Shown: positions 1-9,205, counted from the stretch's first letter. The stretch: DNA of 64,000 nucleotides from VAXT01 sp035318925 (GCA_035318925.1 DATHDS010000032.1:12449-76448), one strand, 5' to 3'. The notes: generated from the letters alone by a model not told the origin. Program-made: numbers and translations.

Positions 1-1032
1 ACGCTTGCGCTGAAGCAGGTTGCGCTGCTCGGCGGGGGGATCATCTTCGTCCCGGTCGTGCTCGCGGCGCTCGAAAGCATGGAGGACGTACGGCGCATGC
101 TGTCGGCGCTCGTCGCTGTCGCCGTCGGAATTGCGCTGGCCGCGCTCTCGCAGGGCGTTCATTACCAGTCCCAGCTCGGGGCAGAGACCGTGAGCGGCCG
201 CCTCCAGGGAGCGTTCGATCACCCCAACCAGCTCGCGCTCTTCTGCTCCATGACGGCTTCGATCGCCGCCGGGCTTGCCTTCGGCCTGCGCACACGGATT
301 GCACGCCTGCTCGCCGCCGTCGCGATCGCTCCGATCGTGGTCGTGCTGATGCTCACGCTCTCACGCGGAGCCTGGATCGGAGCGGGCTTCGCCTTCTTCT
401 TCCTGATCTTCACCCTGCGCGAGGCACGCCGCGCCTTCCTCCTCGTTGGCGTGCCGCTGATCATCGTCGCGGCCTTCGTCGGGTCGTTCGCGCCCGGGAC
501 GACCGAGACCCAGATTGTCGGGCAGCGGGCTCGAGACATCACGACTCTCAGTCCATACGACGGGCGCTCGGCGATCTACGCGGAGGCGCTGCGCGAGATC
601 CGAAGCCACCCGCTCGTCGGCGTCGGCCCCGGCGACTTCCCGGTGGCCGCCGAGCGCGCGGGATCCGCCGCGACGAGCTTCTTCCCCGACCATGCACACA
701 ATCTCTGGCTGACGTGGGGCGCCGAGGTCGGGCTACCGGCCGTCGCGATCATCCTTGTCTTGATACTCGCCCTGGGCAGCGCGCTCCGCGACGCCGGCCG
801 TTCGGCAGTCGCCCGGGGCGACCGGCGCGATCGCGCGATCATGGCCGGGCTTGGAGCCGCCCTGGTCGCGATGCTCGGGCAGGGGATCTTCGACTACCTG
901 CTGCGCAACGCGGTGCTCTGGATCGTCCTCTGGGGGCTCATCGGAGCGATTCTCGTCTGCGCACGCGAGTACCGGTCGGTCCCGCCGTCGCCGGCGCCTG
1001 CAGAAGGGGCTAGCCCGTCAGGTAGGTCTTGA
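1..1032 (+). CDS. O-antigen ligase/polymerase (Wzy/WaaL-type), 5'-truncated
   Basis: The frame is open from the first base, so the gene begins outside the window; 343 residues are present. It is a polytopic membrane protein: alternating hydrophobic segments span most of the length, with a longer polar loop at about residues 165-230 (numbered from base 1). The motif HAHNLWLTWGAEVG near residue 231 is typical of the Wzy_C/O-antigen ligase domain, where conserved loop residues handle polyprenyl-linked glycans at the outer face of the membrane. Next to a Wzz/BY-kinase and a polyprenyl glycosylphosphotransferase it is most likely the polymerase or ligase of the exopolysaccharide pathway. The last 23 bases overlap the convergent glycoside hydrolase gene. 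Polymerase versus ligase cannot be decided from sequence. Confidence 0.82.
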   Translation, partial: TLALKQVALLGGGIIFVPVVLAALESMEDVRRMLSALVAVAVGIALAALSQGVHYQSQLGAETVSGRLQGAFDHPNQLALFCSMTASIAAGLAFGLRTRIARLLAAVAIAPIVVVLMLTLSRGAWIGAGFAFFFLIFTLREARRAFLLVGVPLIIVAAFVGSFAPGTTETQIVGQRARDITTLSPYDGRSAIYAEALREIRSHPLVGVGPGDFPVAAERAGSAATSFFPDHAHNLWLTWGAEVGLPAVAIILVLILALGSALRDAGRSAVARGDRRDRAIMAGLGAALVAMLGQGIFDYLLRNAVLWIVLWGLIGAILVCAREYRSVPPSPAPAEGASPSGRS

Positions 1033-2548
1033 GCGTCCAGTACACGGGCTTTTCGGTCAGATTGTTGGTAAGCAGCCCGAAGTTCGCATTCTGGATGTCC
1101 GTGCCCGTCTGGTTGCGCTCGTCGTACCAGAACATGTTGGTCACGTACGGGTACTGGGCCTTCGCGTACTCGATCGCGCGGACGAGGTAGTCGCCCTGTT
1201 GAGCGAGCGTTACGCCGCGCTGCCAGTTCTGCACGCCCTGCCAGTTGTCGTGGGACGACCAGCCGAACTCCGTGAACCAGATCGGCTTGTTGCCATCACC
1301 GTTCTGCACCATCAGGTCCCGGACGGCGCCGAGCCTGGCGAACCACCAGTTGCGGCTGTCGGGAGCCGACTCCGGGGGCGTGTCGGAGATCGCCTGGTAC
1401 GGATGCGTTGCCATGACGTCGAAGTAGCCGTGAGCCCCCGCTGCATAGCAGGCGGCGATGAAGGACTCGTCGTTCGAGGACGGGCCGCCGAAGACGACGG
1501 TCGCATTCGGGTCGCCTGCCTTGATCGCCGGATAGCCGGCTCGGAGCAGGGAGACGTATTGCAAGGCGGTTCCGGACCAGCTCCACGAGGACTGCGCGGG
1601 ATCCGGCTCGTTCCACATCTCCCAGGCGCTGACGCGGCCGCGGAAGTGGTCGGCGGCCCAGTGTGCGATCCAGGCGAAGTCGGCATTGTCGAGCGGCGGC
1701 ACCTGCACGCCCTGGCCGCCGTTTGCCCAGGAGGGCGTTCGGAAGAGGATCGCGAGGACGTTGATGCCTCGCGCGCGGGCCATGTCGACGCAACGGTCGA
1801 TGGTGTCGACGTACCACTGGCTGAGCTGGTTGCGGCCGACCTCCTGAAGGGAAGACCAGCCGACGTCGATGCGCACCCACTTGACGCCCGCGGCTTGAAG
1901 CTTGTCGAGCACCGTGGCGCGTTGAGCGTCGGTGTAATCCGACCAGCCGCAGTGGAACGCGACTCCCGTGTCCGGGGTGGTCGACGGCGGTGGCGGCGGC
2001 GGCGGCGCGGGCGGGGGCGGTGGCGGTGGCGCTTCGTCGACGACCGTGGCGGTCGGAGCCGAGGTCGCGGCGGCCGAGCCGTAGGCGTTCGAGCCCGTCA
2101 AGAGGACACGCATCGCCTTGCCTACGTCGGCGGTGATGAGCCCGTACGTGGGGCTGGTCGCCCCGGTGACGGCGGTGCAGCCCGCGCTGTCGCAGCGGAG
2201 CCACTGGTAGGCGAACAAAATCGGCGTGGTGCCGGACCAGCTGCCGCGCGTCGCGGTGAGGGTCTGTCCGACCCGGGCCGTGCCCGAGATTGTCGGCAAC
2301 GCGGTGTTGGCCGGAGGCCTCCTCCTCGCACCGTGAGCAAAGGCTACGAACCTGACCCTGGCGAGCCTGCGGCGTGCGGCAGCACGGCGTGCGGCGCTCT
2401 GGTGCGAGGTGAGGGCGAGCGGACGCGGGGCGAGCCTCGTAGCCATATGCCTCGCGGAGCTGGACGGCGCAGCGGCAGCCGAGACGGCTGCGGCGAGGAA
2501 CACAGCGAGCAGGAGGAGGCTGCTCGGGCGGCGAAGAGTCGGTCTCAT
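1010..2548 (-). CDS. Secreted glycoside hydrolase (cellulase-like TIM barrel) with Ig-like domain
   Basis: A 512-residue exported protein. The start MRPTLRR is preferred over an ATG two codons upstream because it leads directly into a signal peptide (Arg-rich n-region, Leu/Ala core to about residue 27). Then come a basic low-complexity stretch, an Ig-like domain at about 80-165, a poly-proline linker at about 172-190 and a catalytic TIM barrel from about 195 to the end. The barrel carries WEMWNEP (acid/base Glu, about 311) and FTEFGWSS (nucleophile Glu, about 426), the two glutamates of clan GH-A enzymes (GH5/GH39-like); the exact family is uncertain. Placed among exopolysaccharide genes, it may trim the cell's own polymer or act on plant/soil glycans. 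Convergent with the Wzy-like gene and divergent from the BY-kinase. Confidence 0.82.
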   Translation of the reverse strand: MRPTLRRPSSLLLLAVFLAAAVSAAAAPSSSARHMATRLAPRPLALTSHQSAARRAAARRRLARVRFVAFAHGARRRPPANTALPTISGTARVGQTLTATRGSWSGTTPILFAYQWLRCDSAGCTAVTGATSPTYGLITADVGKAMRVLLTGSNAYGSAAATSAPTATVVDEAPPPPPPPAPPPPPPPSTTPDTGVAFHCGWSDYTDAQRATVLDKLQAAGVKWVRIDVGWSSLQEVGRNQLSQWYVDTIDRCVDMARARGINVLAILFRTPSWANGGQGVQVPPLDNADFAWIAHWAADHFRGRVSAWEMWNEPDPAQSSWSWSGTALQYVSLLRAGYPAIKAGDPNATVVFGGPSSNDESFIAACYAAGAHGYFDVMATHPYQAISDTPPESAPDSRNWWFARLGAVRDLMVQNGDGNKPIWFTEFGWSSHDNWQGVQNWQRGVTLAQQGDYLVRAIEYAKAQYPYVTNMFWYDERNQTGTDIQNANFGLLTNNLTEKPVYWTLKTYLTG

Positions 2549-2679
2549 ACACAAGGCTCTCGGAACCCGCCAACCGTCTCTGGATAACTCATTCGAGGTT
2601 CAGCACGGCGGCGAGCGGGTCTCGTTGCGACAATGTGGGACTTGGGCCGCGCCGGTCCGCCGCCGATGAGAGGAATCGC

Positions 2680-3981
2680 GTGAACCCAGAGAGAGGCCTC
2701 CCCGAGCTACTCGAAGCGCTGCGCTGGCAATGGAAGCCGACGTTGCTCGTCGCGCTCGCGTTTCTCGCGGGCTCCTACCTCGTCGTCCGCACCTTGCCCT
2801 CCGAATACGACGGGAAGGCGATCGTCGCCATTGCACCCCGGGCCGACGTCCCTTCGGCGGGCGCCGACACGGTCCGGGTCGTCGCACCGAAGTACGTCGA
2901 CTACGTGACCGCGCCCGCCACCGTCCGCGCTGTGGCCATCGGGCTCCCCGACAGCGCGCAGACCCTCGAGAAGGCCGTCAACGCCACCCTCGCGCGCGAC
3001 ACCGGCACGATCACGGTGACCGTCCGGCTGCGTTCACCAGAGCGGGCGGCGCAGGCGGCAAACGCCTTCGCGCAGCAGCTCGTCAACTTCTCGCGCGGCG
3101 ATCCGCTCTTGAGCGGACAGCTCGTCGCGGAAGCTCTTCCTCCGAAGGCCACCGCCGCGCCGCCGCGGCGTCTCCTGCTCGGTGCCGCGCTCATCGTCGG
3201 GCTCCTGCTCGGCGCGGGTGTCTCGGTACTGCGCGAGCGCGGTCGCCCGCGGCTGCGCACGTGGCGCGACATGGCCCGACTGACCGGCTATCAGGTCGTC
3301 GGGCGCATTCCGACCTCGCGCACCTTGCGGAAGAAGATGACGATGGCGTTCTCGGACCCCATCGTGGGCGCGTCGTTCCGGACGCTGCGCGCGAACATCG
3401 AGCCGCAGCTGCGCGACCACAAGATCAAGCTCATCGTCGTCACGTCTGCGTCCCCGGCTGATGGGAAGACGACGGTCGCAGCGCTCGTCGCAGAGGCGTT
3501 GAGCCGCCTCGGCGCCCGCACGCTCCTCGTCGACGGCGACCTGCGGCGGCCCCGGCTGGCCACGATGATGTCGCTGAACGAGCACCGTGGGCTCTCATCC
3601 GTCCTGCGCCGCGGCAGCGAGCTGAAGAGCGAGGTGCAGCCCGGCTGGGTTCAAGACCTGTTCGTCCTCCCGACCGTCGTCGACGATGACGCCGGCGACC
3701 TGCTCGCCCGTCGCTTCGGCGAGGTCGCGGACGAGGCGCTCGAGGACTTCGAGTTCATCGTCGTCGACACGCCTCCACTGCTTGCGACCGAGGACGCGCG
3801 GACGATCGCCACTCACGCACAGGCCGTCCTGCTGGTCGTCTCCGCCGGCTCGAGCGTGGAGCAGGTGAACGAGGCGATCCTCACGATCGAGTCGTTGAAG
3901 GCGCCGCTCCTGGGCCTCGTCGGGAACCGCCTGAAGGAATCGGGCGCCGCGTACTACTACGGCTCGGGCTCCACGACCTAG
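2680..3981 (+). CDS. Wzz/BY-kinase: polysaccharide co-polymerase with tyrosine autokinase domain
   Basis: A 433-residue inner-membrane protein. The GTG at 2680 is chosen because GAGAGGA lies 6 bases upstream; an in-frame GTG at 2635 would add 15 unlikely residues. Membrane segments at about residues 20-40 and 165-187 flank an extracytoplasmic Wzz-like region. The cytoplasmic ATPase has Walker A (SASPADGKTT, about 256), Walker A' (LLVDGDLRR, about 283) and Walker B (FIVVDTPP, about 358), the set that defines bacterial tyrosine kinases (CpsD/Wzc). The C terminus has three adjacent tyrosines (AAYYYG), the expected autophosphorylation cluster. It should set chain length of the exopolysaccharide; the PHP phosphatase at 5326 is its natural partner. 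Its TAG stop codon forms the left end of a 168-bp palindrome. Confidence 0.9.
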   Translation: MNPERGLPELLEALRWQWKPTLLVALAFLAGSYLVVRTLPSEYDGKAIVAIAPRADVPSAGADTVRVVAPKYVDYVTAPATVRAVAIGLPDSAQTLEKAVNATLARDTGTITVTVRLRSPERAAQAANAFAQQLVNFSRGDPLLSGQLVAEALPPKATAAPPRRLLLGAALIVGLLLGAGVSVLRERGRPRLRTWRDMARLTGYQVVGRIPTSRTLRKKMTMAFSDPIVGASFRTLRANIEPQLRDHKIKLIVVTSASPADGKTTVAALVAEALSRLGARTLLVDGDLRRPRLATMMSLNEHRGLSSVLRRGSELKSEVQPGWVQDLFVLPTVVDDDAGDLLARRFGEVADEALEDFEFIVVDTPPLLATEDARTIATHAQAVLLVVSAGSSVEQVNEAILTIESLKAPLLGLVGNRLKESGAAYYYGSGSTT

Positions 3982-4145
3982 GAGGGTTTGGTGGAATGTT
4001 GCTCGTCGCCGGGGTGCGATGCTCGTTCCGAGGCCGCGGACGCAGGGAGCCCCGGTAGTCACCACTACCGGGGCGACTGAGGACCCGGCCTCGGGACGAG
4101 CAGCGCGGCCCGGCGGCTCAGCCATATTTCGCCAAACCCTCCTAG
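3978..4145. repeat. 168-bp near-perfect palindrome between convergent genes; probable bidirectional terminator or mobile inverted repeat
   Basis: The two 84-base halves are inverted repeats of each other. The outer 20 bases match 18/20 (CTAGGAGGGTTTGG core), an inner block of 16 bases (GCTCGTYCCGAGGCCG) matches but for one base, and the centre is a perfect 10-bp stem CCCCGGTAGT with a CACC loop. Both flanking genes end inside it: the BY-kinase stop TAG (3979-3981) and the glycosyltransferase stop (4142-4144) lie in the two terminal CTAG sequences. Position and structure suit transcription termination in both directions; the tight symmetry also recalls a miniature inverted-repeat element. A related end motif occurs at 40510 and 41230. 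Confidence 0.8.
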
Positions 4146-5266
4146 CCTCGCCCGGCGAGGACGTCGCCGTAGAGACCGGCGATCGCAGCCGTCGACCGGC
4201 GAAGGTCGTGAGCGTGCGCCACGTTTTGCCGCGCGGCCCGACCCTCCGCTGCAGTGAGGGTGGGATCGAGGAGCCGCTCGGCAAGCGCTGCGGCGAGCGC
4301 CGGCGGATCGGTGCTCGGTACGACGATCCCGCCGCCGTCGCGGAGTGCCTCCTGAGCCCCGGGCACGTCGGTCGTGACCACGCTACGGCCGCGCGCCATC
4401 GCCTCGAGCATGGCCAGGGACATGCCCTCGCGCCGTGAGGGGACGCAGACGACGTCCGCCGCCGCGAGCCACTCGGCGACGTCGGTGCTGTGGCCGGCCA
4501 GTCGGACTCCCGGCACACGCTGCGCCTCGAGCGCCTCCTGGTCGGGCCCCTCTCCCACGAGCACGAGCTGCGCCTCGGGCACCCGCTCGAGCACCGCAGG
4601 CCAGCCCGCCAGCAGCAGAGTCTGGCCCTTCGCTTCGGAGAGTCGCCCAACGCAGACGACCAGCGGGCTTCCCGAGAGCCCGAGGCGCTCCCGCGCAGCC
4701 GCTCGGTCTCCCACGGATGCCTCGCGGAGCACTTCGATGTCGACGCCGTTCGGAACGACCCGCCAGTCGGCGTGCAAACCCCGCTCCTCTCCCCGCGAGC
4801 GCTCGCCATCGCTGACGCAGACGAGGACGTCGCTCCAGCGCGTTGCGAAGCGCTCCCAGGCCGCCGCGCCCCGTCCGATGCTGCCCTCGGCGGCGTCGAA
4901 GGACCAGCCGTGCGGCTGGAAGACGGTTGGCAGACGGCCGCGCAAGGCGAGCCGCCCCGCCAGGCCCGCCTTCGACGAGTGGAGGTGGACGACGTCCGGC
5001 TTCCAGGAGCGCACGATCGCGGCGAGCCGCAGCGTCTCCACAGGGACCGACGGCCCAGGCTCGCGCCGAACGTTCCAGCGGACATGCTCCGCAGCGGCTT
5101 CCCGCGCCGCGCCCGCGATGTCGCCTGCGGCCGGACAGGCGACCCCGACGCGCCAGCCGCGACCGACCTGGTCGGCCAGGAGGTCGCTCACGGAACGCGC
5201 GACGCCGCCGACGGTCGGCTGGGTGACGTGGAGGATGTCCAGGCGCTCGGGCGGGTCGGGGCTCAT
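4142..5266 (-). CDS. GT-B glycosyltransferase, family 4
   Basis: A 374-residue cytosolic or membrane-peripheral glycosyltransferase. The N-terminal Rossmann domain has the VGGVARS loop near residue 18 and VVHLHSSKAGL near residue 95. The C-terminal nucleotide-sugar domain has VPNGVD (about 181), VGRLSEAKGQ (about 215) and REGMSLAMLEAMARG (about 281), which contains the E-x7-E pattern of retaining GT4 enzymes. It should add a sugar from an NDP donor to the lipid-linked exopolysaccharide unit; donor and acceptor cannot be told. It is divergent from the PHP phosphatase, and its TAG stop lies in the palindrome shared with the convergent BY-kinase. Confidence 0.88.
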   Translation of the reverse strand: MSPDPPERLDILHVTQPTVGGVARSVSDLLADQVGRGWRVGVACPAAGDIAGAAREAAAEHVRWNVRREPGPSVPVETLRLAAIVRSWKPDVVHLHSSKAGLAGRLALRGRLPTVFQPHGWSFDAAEGSIGRGAAAWERFATRWSDVLVCVSDGERSRGEERGLHADWRVVPNGVDIEVLREASVGDRAAARERLGLSGSPLVVCVGRLSEAKGQTLLLAGWPAVLERVPEAQLVLVGEGPDQEALEAQRVPGVRLAGHSTDVAEWLAAADVVCVPSRREGMSLAMLEAMARGRSVVTTDVPGAQEALRDGGGIVVPSTDPPALAAALAERLLDPTLTAAEGRAARQNVAHAHDLRRSTAAIAGLYGDVLAGRG

Positions 5267-5325
5267 GCCGGTAAGCGATACGGCGGCCGCCGCGCCCAGC
5301 GCGCGAGGGAGATTAATGTGAGCGC

Positions 5326-6072
5326 GTGATCGACCTCCACGCTCACATTCTGCCCGGCATCGACGACGGCGCTCGAACCCTGGAGGAAGCCCGCGAGCTC
5401 GCCCGGCGGTCGGCTGCCGATGGTGTTCGGGCGATCGCCGCTACGCCTCACGTGCGGGCCGACTACCCGACGGGTGCCACGCAGATGGAGCAGGGCGTCG
5501 CGGCCCTCCGGGCGGATTTCGCCGCGGAGCTCATCCCCGTGGAGGTGCTGACGGGCGGCGAGGTCGACCTCCAGGCCCTTGCCGACCTGCCGCCCGACGA
5601 CCTGCGCCGGTTCACCCTGGCGGGCGGCAGCTACCTGCTGCTCGAGTTTCCGTATCGTGGCTGGCCCCTTGCGCTGGACACGGCGGTGCACGCGCTCTGC
5701 GCGGACGGGCTCACGCCCTTGCTCGGCCACCCGGAGCGCAATCCCGAGGTGCAGGATCGGCCCGACAGGATCGAAGCGCTGGTCGAGGCGGGCGCGCGCG
5801 TGCAGGTGACCGCGGCCTCGGTCGACGGGCGGCTCGACGAGGCGAGCCGGAGCACGGCGTTCCGGCTCCTCGAGCTCGGTCTCGTGCACGCGCTCGCGAG
5901 CGACGCGCACGGACGGGGGATCCGAGCTGCGGGACTCGCCACAGCCGTCCGTGCGATCGGAGACCGCGCCCTGGGCGACTACCTGACGAACGAGGCGCCT
6001 GCGGCGATCGTCGCCGGCGAGCCGCTCCCGGCGCGCACGCCGCGGCTCTCGCCCGGCACGGCCTCTTCCTGA
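5326..6072 (+). CDS. PHP-domain protein tyrosine phosphatase (CpsB/YwqE type)
   Basis: A 248-residue metal-dependent phosphatase. The N-terminal DLHAHILPGIDDGA is the first metal-binding motif of the CpsB/CapC/YwqE family, followed by ATPHVR (about 45), GGEVDL (about 75), GHPERN (about 136) and SDAHGRG (about 193), giving the expected multinuclear metal site. Known members dephosphorylate the tyrosine cluster of the partner BY-kinase, which here is encoded at 2680. The GTG start is preceded by TAATGT (5314-5319) with a 6-base spacer and no Shine-Dalgarno sequence, which suggests a leaderless transcript. Divergent from the glycosyltransferase. Confidence 0.9.
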   Translation: MIDLHAHILPGIDDGARTLEEARELARRSAADGVRAIAATPHVRADYPTGATQMEQGVAALRADFAAELIPVEVLTGGEVDLQALADLPPDDLRRFTLAGGSYLLLEFPYRGWPLALDTAVHALCADGLTPLLGHPERNPEVQDRPDRIEALVEAGARVQVTAASVDGRLDEASRSTAFRLLELGLVHALASDAHGRGIRAAGLATAVRAIGDRALGDYLTNEAPAAIVAGEPLPARTPRLSPGTASS

Positions 6073-6087
6073 CGTCGCCGGGGGTGC

Positions 6088-7086
6088 TCAGGCCTCGAGC
6101 GTCGACCCGAGCGCCGGCGTGGCGCGGACGTACTCGACGACGTCGCCGAGAATCCGATCGAGATCGAGATCCGGCTGCCAGCCGATCGCCGCCTGAATCT
6201 TGTCGATCGACGGCTCGCGGTGGAGCGTGTCTTCGATCCCGACCTCGTACACCTCGCCGTACGGGATGAAGACGAGCTCGGACTCGGACTGCGTCAGCGC
6301 TCGGATGCGCTCCGCGAGATCGACGATCCGAATCCCTCCGGTCGAGCCGACGTTGAAGATCTCGCCCGAGATCGATCGCTCGTCGATGAGCCCCTTCAGC
6401 GCGCGGATCGTGTCCGAGACATGGCAGAAGGAGCGCGTCTGCGTGCCGTCGCCATGGACCTCGATCGGCCGTCCCGAGAGCGCTCGCTGGACGAAGCGAG
6501 GAATCACCATCCCGTACTGGCCGCTCTGTCGGGGGCCGACCGTGTTGAAGAGACGGGCGATGACGAAGTCGAGGCCTCGTTCTTGCTTGTAACCCAGGGC
6601 GAGGAACTCGTCCATCGCCTTCGAGTCCGCGTAGAGCCAGCGCTTCTGCGTCGTCGGGCCGTAGACGCGCCGGTCTTCTTCGGTGAGTGGCCGCGCCTCG
6701 CGGTGGTCGCCGTAGATCTCGGAGCTCGAGGCGATCAGCACGCGCTTCCCGAAGCGGTTGCAGTACTCGAGCACTGTCTCCGTGCCCTGGACGTTCGTGA
6801 CCATCGTCAGCACCGGCTGCTCGACGATGAGCCGGACACCGACGGCTGCGGCGAGGTGGTACACGACGTCGCACTTGTGCACGAGCTCGCTGACAACGGC
6901 CGGCGCGAGCACCGAGTCGACCACGAGATGAAAGCCCTTCCGCTCCCGGAGGTGGAAGATATTGGCCTCCGAGCCCGTCGAGAGGTTGTCGAGGGCGAAG
7001 ACCTCCCAACCCTCGTCGAGCAGCAGCTCGGACAAATGGGAGCCAATGAAGCCGGCGCCGCCCGTGACGAGAGCCTTCCCGCTCAC
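6088..7086 (-). CDS. NAD-dependent epimerase/dehydratase (nucleotide-sugar SDR)
   Basis: A 332-residue extended SDR. The N terminus has the Rossmann motif TGGAGFIGSH, then DNLSTG (about 36), the HLAAAVGV loop, SSSEIYG (catalytic Ser/Thr region, about 120) and YADSK (the catalytic Tyr-x3-Lys, about 152), then RLFNTVGPRQ, the sugar-nucleotide segment. Closest family resemblance is to UDP-glucose 4-epimerases and UDP-glucuronate decarboxylases; the exact reaction is not resolved. It presumably supplies an NDP-sugar for the polymer made by this locus. A TATAGT hexamer lies 11 bases upstream of the GTG start on the minus strand, so the leader is very short. Confidence 0.87.
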   Translation of the reverse strand: MSGKALVTGGAGFIGSHLSELLLDEGWEVFALDNLSTGSEANIFHLRERKGFHLVVDSVLAPAVVSELVHKCDVVYHLAAAVGVRLIVEQPVLTMVTNVQGTETVLEYCNRFGKRVLIASSSEIYGDHREARPLTEEDRRVYGPTTQKRWLYADSKAMDEFLALGYKQERGLDFVIARLFNTVGPRQSGQYGMVIPRFVQRALSGRPIEVHGDGTQTRSFCHVSDTIRALKGLIDERSISGEIFNVGSTGGIRIVDLAERIRALTQSESELVFIPYGEVYEVGIEDTLHREPSIDKIQAAIGWQPDLDLDRILGDVVEYVRATPALGSTLEA

Positions 7087-7237
7087 CGGCGGCGAAGACT
7101 ATAGGAGGCTGGCTAAACCGATTGCGTTCTGGGGCCGAAAGCGTTACCGAATGACCCTTGCGGACCCGACATTCCACACGCACTATGAGTTTGAACCACC
7201 TAGGGGAACGGGTAAAACTCGGAGGGAAAGGAGACAC

Positions 7238-7627
7238 ATGGTTCGGGGGGCGGGCTTTGCGCTTGCCTCGTTGGCTCTAGCGCTGGTTCTCGCGGGACCG
7301 GCCGCTTCGGCGACGCGGCAGCAGACGTCACAGAGGATCTTCGCCGACCTGGCCGACAACGGCCGGCTCGACGGGCATTACACGCGCGCCCAGATCGATG
7401 GCGCGCTGCGTTCGCCGTCGCTCAAAGGCTATGAACACCCCGCGATTGCGCCTCCGGCCTCGAACCCCCCTTCTCGAGCGGTGCCGTCAGTCGTCACCGC
7501 TCGCGGCTCGATTCCCTTCAGCGGTCTCGACCTCGCGCTGCTCGGCGCCGTCGGAGGCCCGCTGCTTCTGCTCGGAGCAAGCCTGGGGCGCCTCGCGCAC
7601 GTGAAGCCTGAAGCGGAGCTGAGGTAG
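7238..7627 (+). CDS. Small exported protein with C-terminal membrane anchor, unknown function
   Basis: A 129-residue protein with no recognised family. The ATG at 7238 follows a strong ribosome binding site (GGAGGGAAAGGAG). Residues 1-25 form a signal peptide ending in an Ala-rich cleavage region. The middle is polar, with several Pro/Ser stretches, and a hydrophobic segment at about residues 93-113 precedes a short basic tail, consistent with a C-terminal anchor. It sits 29 bases upstream of the polyprenyl glycosylphosphotransferase and is probably co-transcribed with it. An accessory role in envelope polysaccharide export is a guess from context only. Confidence 0.65.
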   Translation: MVRGAGFALASLALALVLAGPAASATRQQTSQRIFADLADNGRLDGHYTRAQIDGALRSPSLKGYEHPAIAPPASNPPSRAVPSVVTARGSIPFSGLDLALLGAVGGPLLLLGASLGRLAHVKPEAELR

Positions 7628-7656
7628 TTGCCCCGCCTGCGGCGGAGAAGGCGCTG

Positions 7657-9153
7657 ATGGCCGACCGGGCAGTCCGCTCGACGATCACCGACGCGCCGAG
7701 CGCCCTCGGCACCCTGCGCCGCCGCGCGCAAGGCCTCACGGGGATCGGCGTCCGTCCCGGGCGTGCGTGGTCGGTCGCACGGTTCTCTCTCGATACGACG
7801 ATGCTCGTCACCGCGGGCGTCGCCGCGACGCTCGGGTCGAGCGCGGTCAACGTCCCCGCGCCGTCGGCGCTCTGGCTCTCTGTGTTCACGGCGTTCGTCC
7901 TTGCCTTCTGCGGCGCGCGCGGTATGTACGGCACGCGCCTGCACTACGAGTTGCTCGAGGACCTCCGGGTCGTTCTCATCGCGACGTCGCTTGCGGCGAT
8001 GGCCGTGCTCTCCCTGCGTGAGCTCATCTCGGCGCCGCCCGATCTGTCCGCCCAGGTGATCCGGACCTGGGCCTTCGCGACTGCCTACGTGGCCGCCGGG
8101 CGCATCGCCCTGAGCTGGTCGCGCGCACAGGCCTACCGGCACGGCGAATCGGTTCGGCCGACCCTGATCATCGGCGCCGGCAGGATCGGCCGCCTGGCCG
8201 CGAAGAGGCTGCTCGCTCACCCTCAGCTCGGGCTCAAGCCGATCGGCTTTCTCGACAAGGACCCAATGGCCAGCGAGGACGATTCGCTGCCGCTTCCCGT
8301 CCTCGGTGCGAGCTGGGACCTCGACCGGGTGGTCTCCCAGCACAAGGTCGAGCAGGTGATCGTCACCTTCTCGCGGGCGCCGCACGAGGTGATGCTCCGG
8401 CTCATCAGGCGCTGCGACGAGCTCGGCGTCCACGTCGCGTTCGTCCCGCGCCTCTTCGAATCCGTCACGAGCCGGCTCACCGTCGAGCATCTCGGGGGCC
8501 TCCCGCTGCTGTCGGCCCGGCCCGTGAATCCGAAGGGCGTCCAGTTCGCGATCAAGTACACGGCCGACCGCCTCGTCGCGGGCGTGGCGCTGCTGATCGC
8601 AGTGCCGGTGATGCTCCCGGCCGCGCTCGCGATCCTGCTCACGCTTGGACGGCCGCTCTTCTTCCGACAGGTCCGCGTCGGGCGCGACGGGCGCACGTTC
8701 GAGATGCTCAAGTTCAGGACGATGAGGCCCGTGGTCGAGGCCGAGCTCGGAGCTGAGGCCCTCGAGCTGCCCCCCGACACCGCGCCCGGCGGCGTCGAGG
8801 GCGGCGACCGGCGTACGCGTCTAGGCACGTTCCTGCGCCGTACCTCGCTCGACGAGCTCCCGCAGCTGATCAACGTCCTCAAGGGCCAGATGAGCCTGAT
8901 CGGCCCCCGGCCGGAGCGTCCTGAGTTCGTCGGCCGCTTCGAGGGCAGCGTCTACCGCTACGGCGATCGGCTTCGGGTCAAGTCCGGGATCACGGGCTGG
9001 GCGCAGGTGAACGGCCTCCGCGGCAAGACGTCGCTGTCCGACCGGGTCGAGTGGGACAACTACTACATCGAGAACTGGTCGCTCTGGCTCGATCTCAAGG
9101 TGCTCCTCTTGACCGTGCTCGCCGTCGCGCATTCCCCCCGACACGTCGAATAA
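7657..9153 (+). CDS. Exopolysaccharide polyprenyl glycosylphosphotransferase (WbaP/CpsE family)
   Basis: A 498-residue membrane enzyme that starts repeat-unit synthesis by transferring a sugar-1-phosphate from an NDP-sugar to undecaprenyl phosphate. The first half has several hydrophobic segments and a Rossmann-like CoA-binding-type domain (IIGAGRIGRLA, about 170). The C-terminal bacterial sugar transferase domain begins after a long hydrophobic segment (about 310-330) and shows KFRTMR, RRTSLDELPQLINVLKG and SLIGPRPERPEF, the signature motifs of the family. GGAGAAGG lies just upstream of the ATG. It completes the initiation-assembly-polymerisation set of the locus. Confidence 0.92.
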   Translation: MADRAVRSTITDAPSALGTLRRRAQGLTGIGVRPGRAWSVARFSLDTTMLVTAGVAATLGSSAVNVPAPSALWLSVFTAFVLAFCGARGMYGTRLHYELLEDLRVVLIATSLAAMAVLSLRELISAPPDLSAQVIRTWAFATAYVAAGRIALSWSRAQAYRHGESVRPTLIIGAGRIGRLAAKRLLAHPQLGLKPIGFLDKDPMASEDDSLPLPVLGASWDLDRVVSQHKVEQVIVTFSRAPHEVMLRLIRRCDELGVHVAFVPRLFESVTSRLTVEHLGGLPLLSARPVNPKGVQFAIKYTADRLVAGVALLIAVPVMLPAALAILLTLGRPLFFRQVRVGRDGRTFEMLKFRTMRPVVEAELGAEALELPPDTAPGGVEGGDRRTRLGTFLRRTSLDELPQLINVLKGQMSLIGPRPERPEFVGRFEGSVYRYGDRLRVKSGITGWAQVNGLRGKTSLSDRVEWDNYYIENWSLWLDLKVLLLTVLAVAHSPRHVE

Positions 9154-9205
9154 AGGCACGGATAACGAGGGTCGGCGGATCGACGTGCTCGCCCTTGCAG
9201 CTTCG

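Noticed and set aside
851..2587. 578-codon plus-strand frame across the glycoside hydrolase
   Set aside because: The opposite strand encodes a clear signal peptide, Ig-like domain and catalytic barrel; this frame has none.
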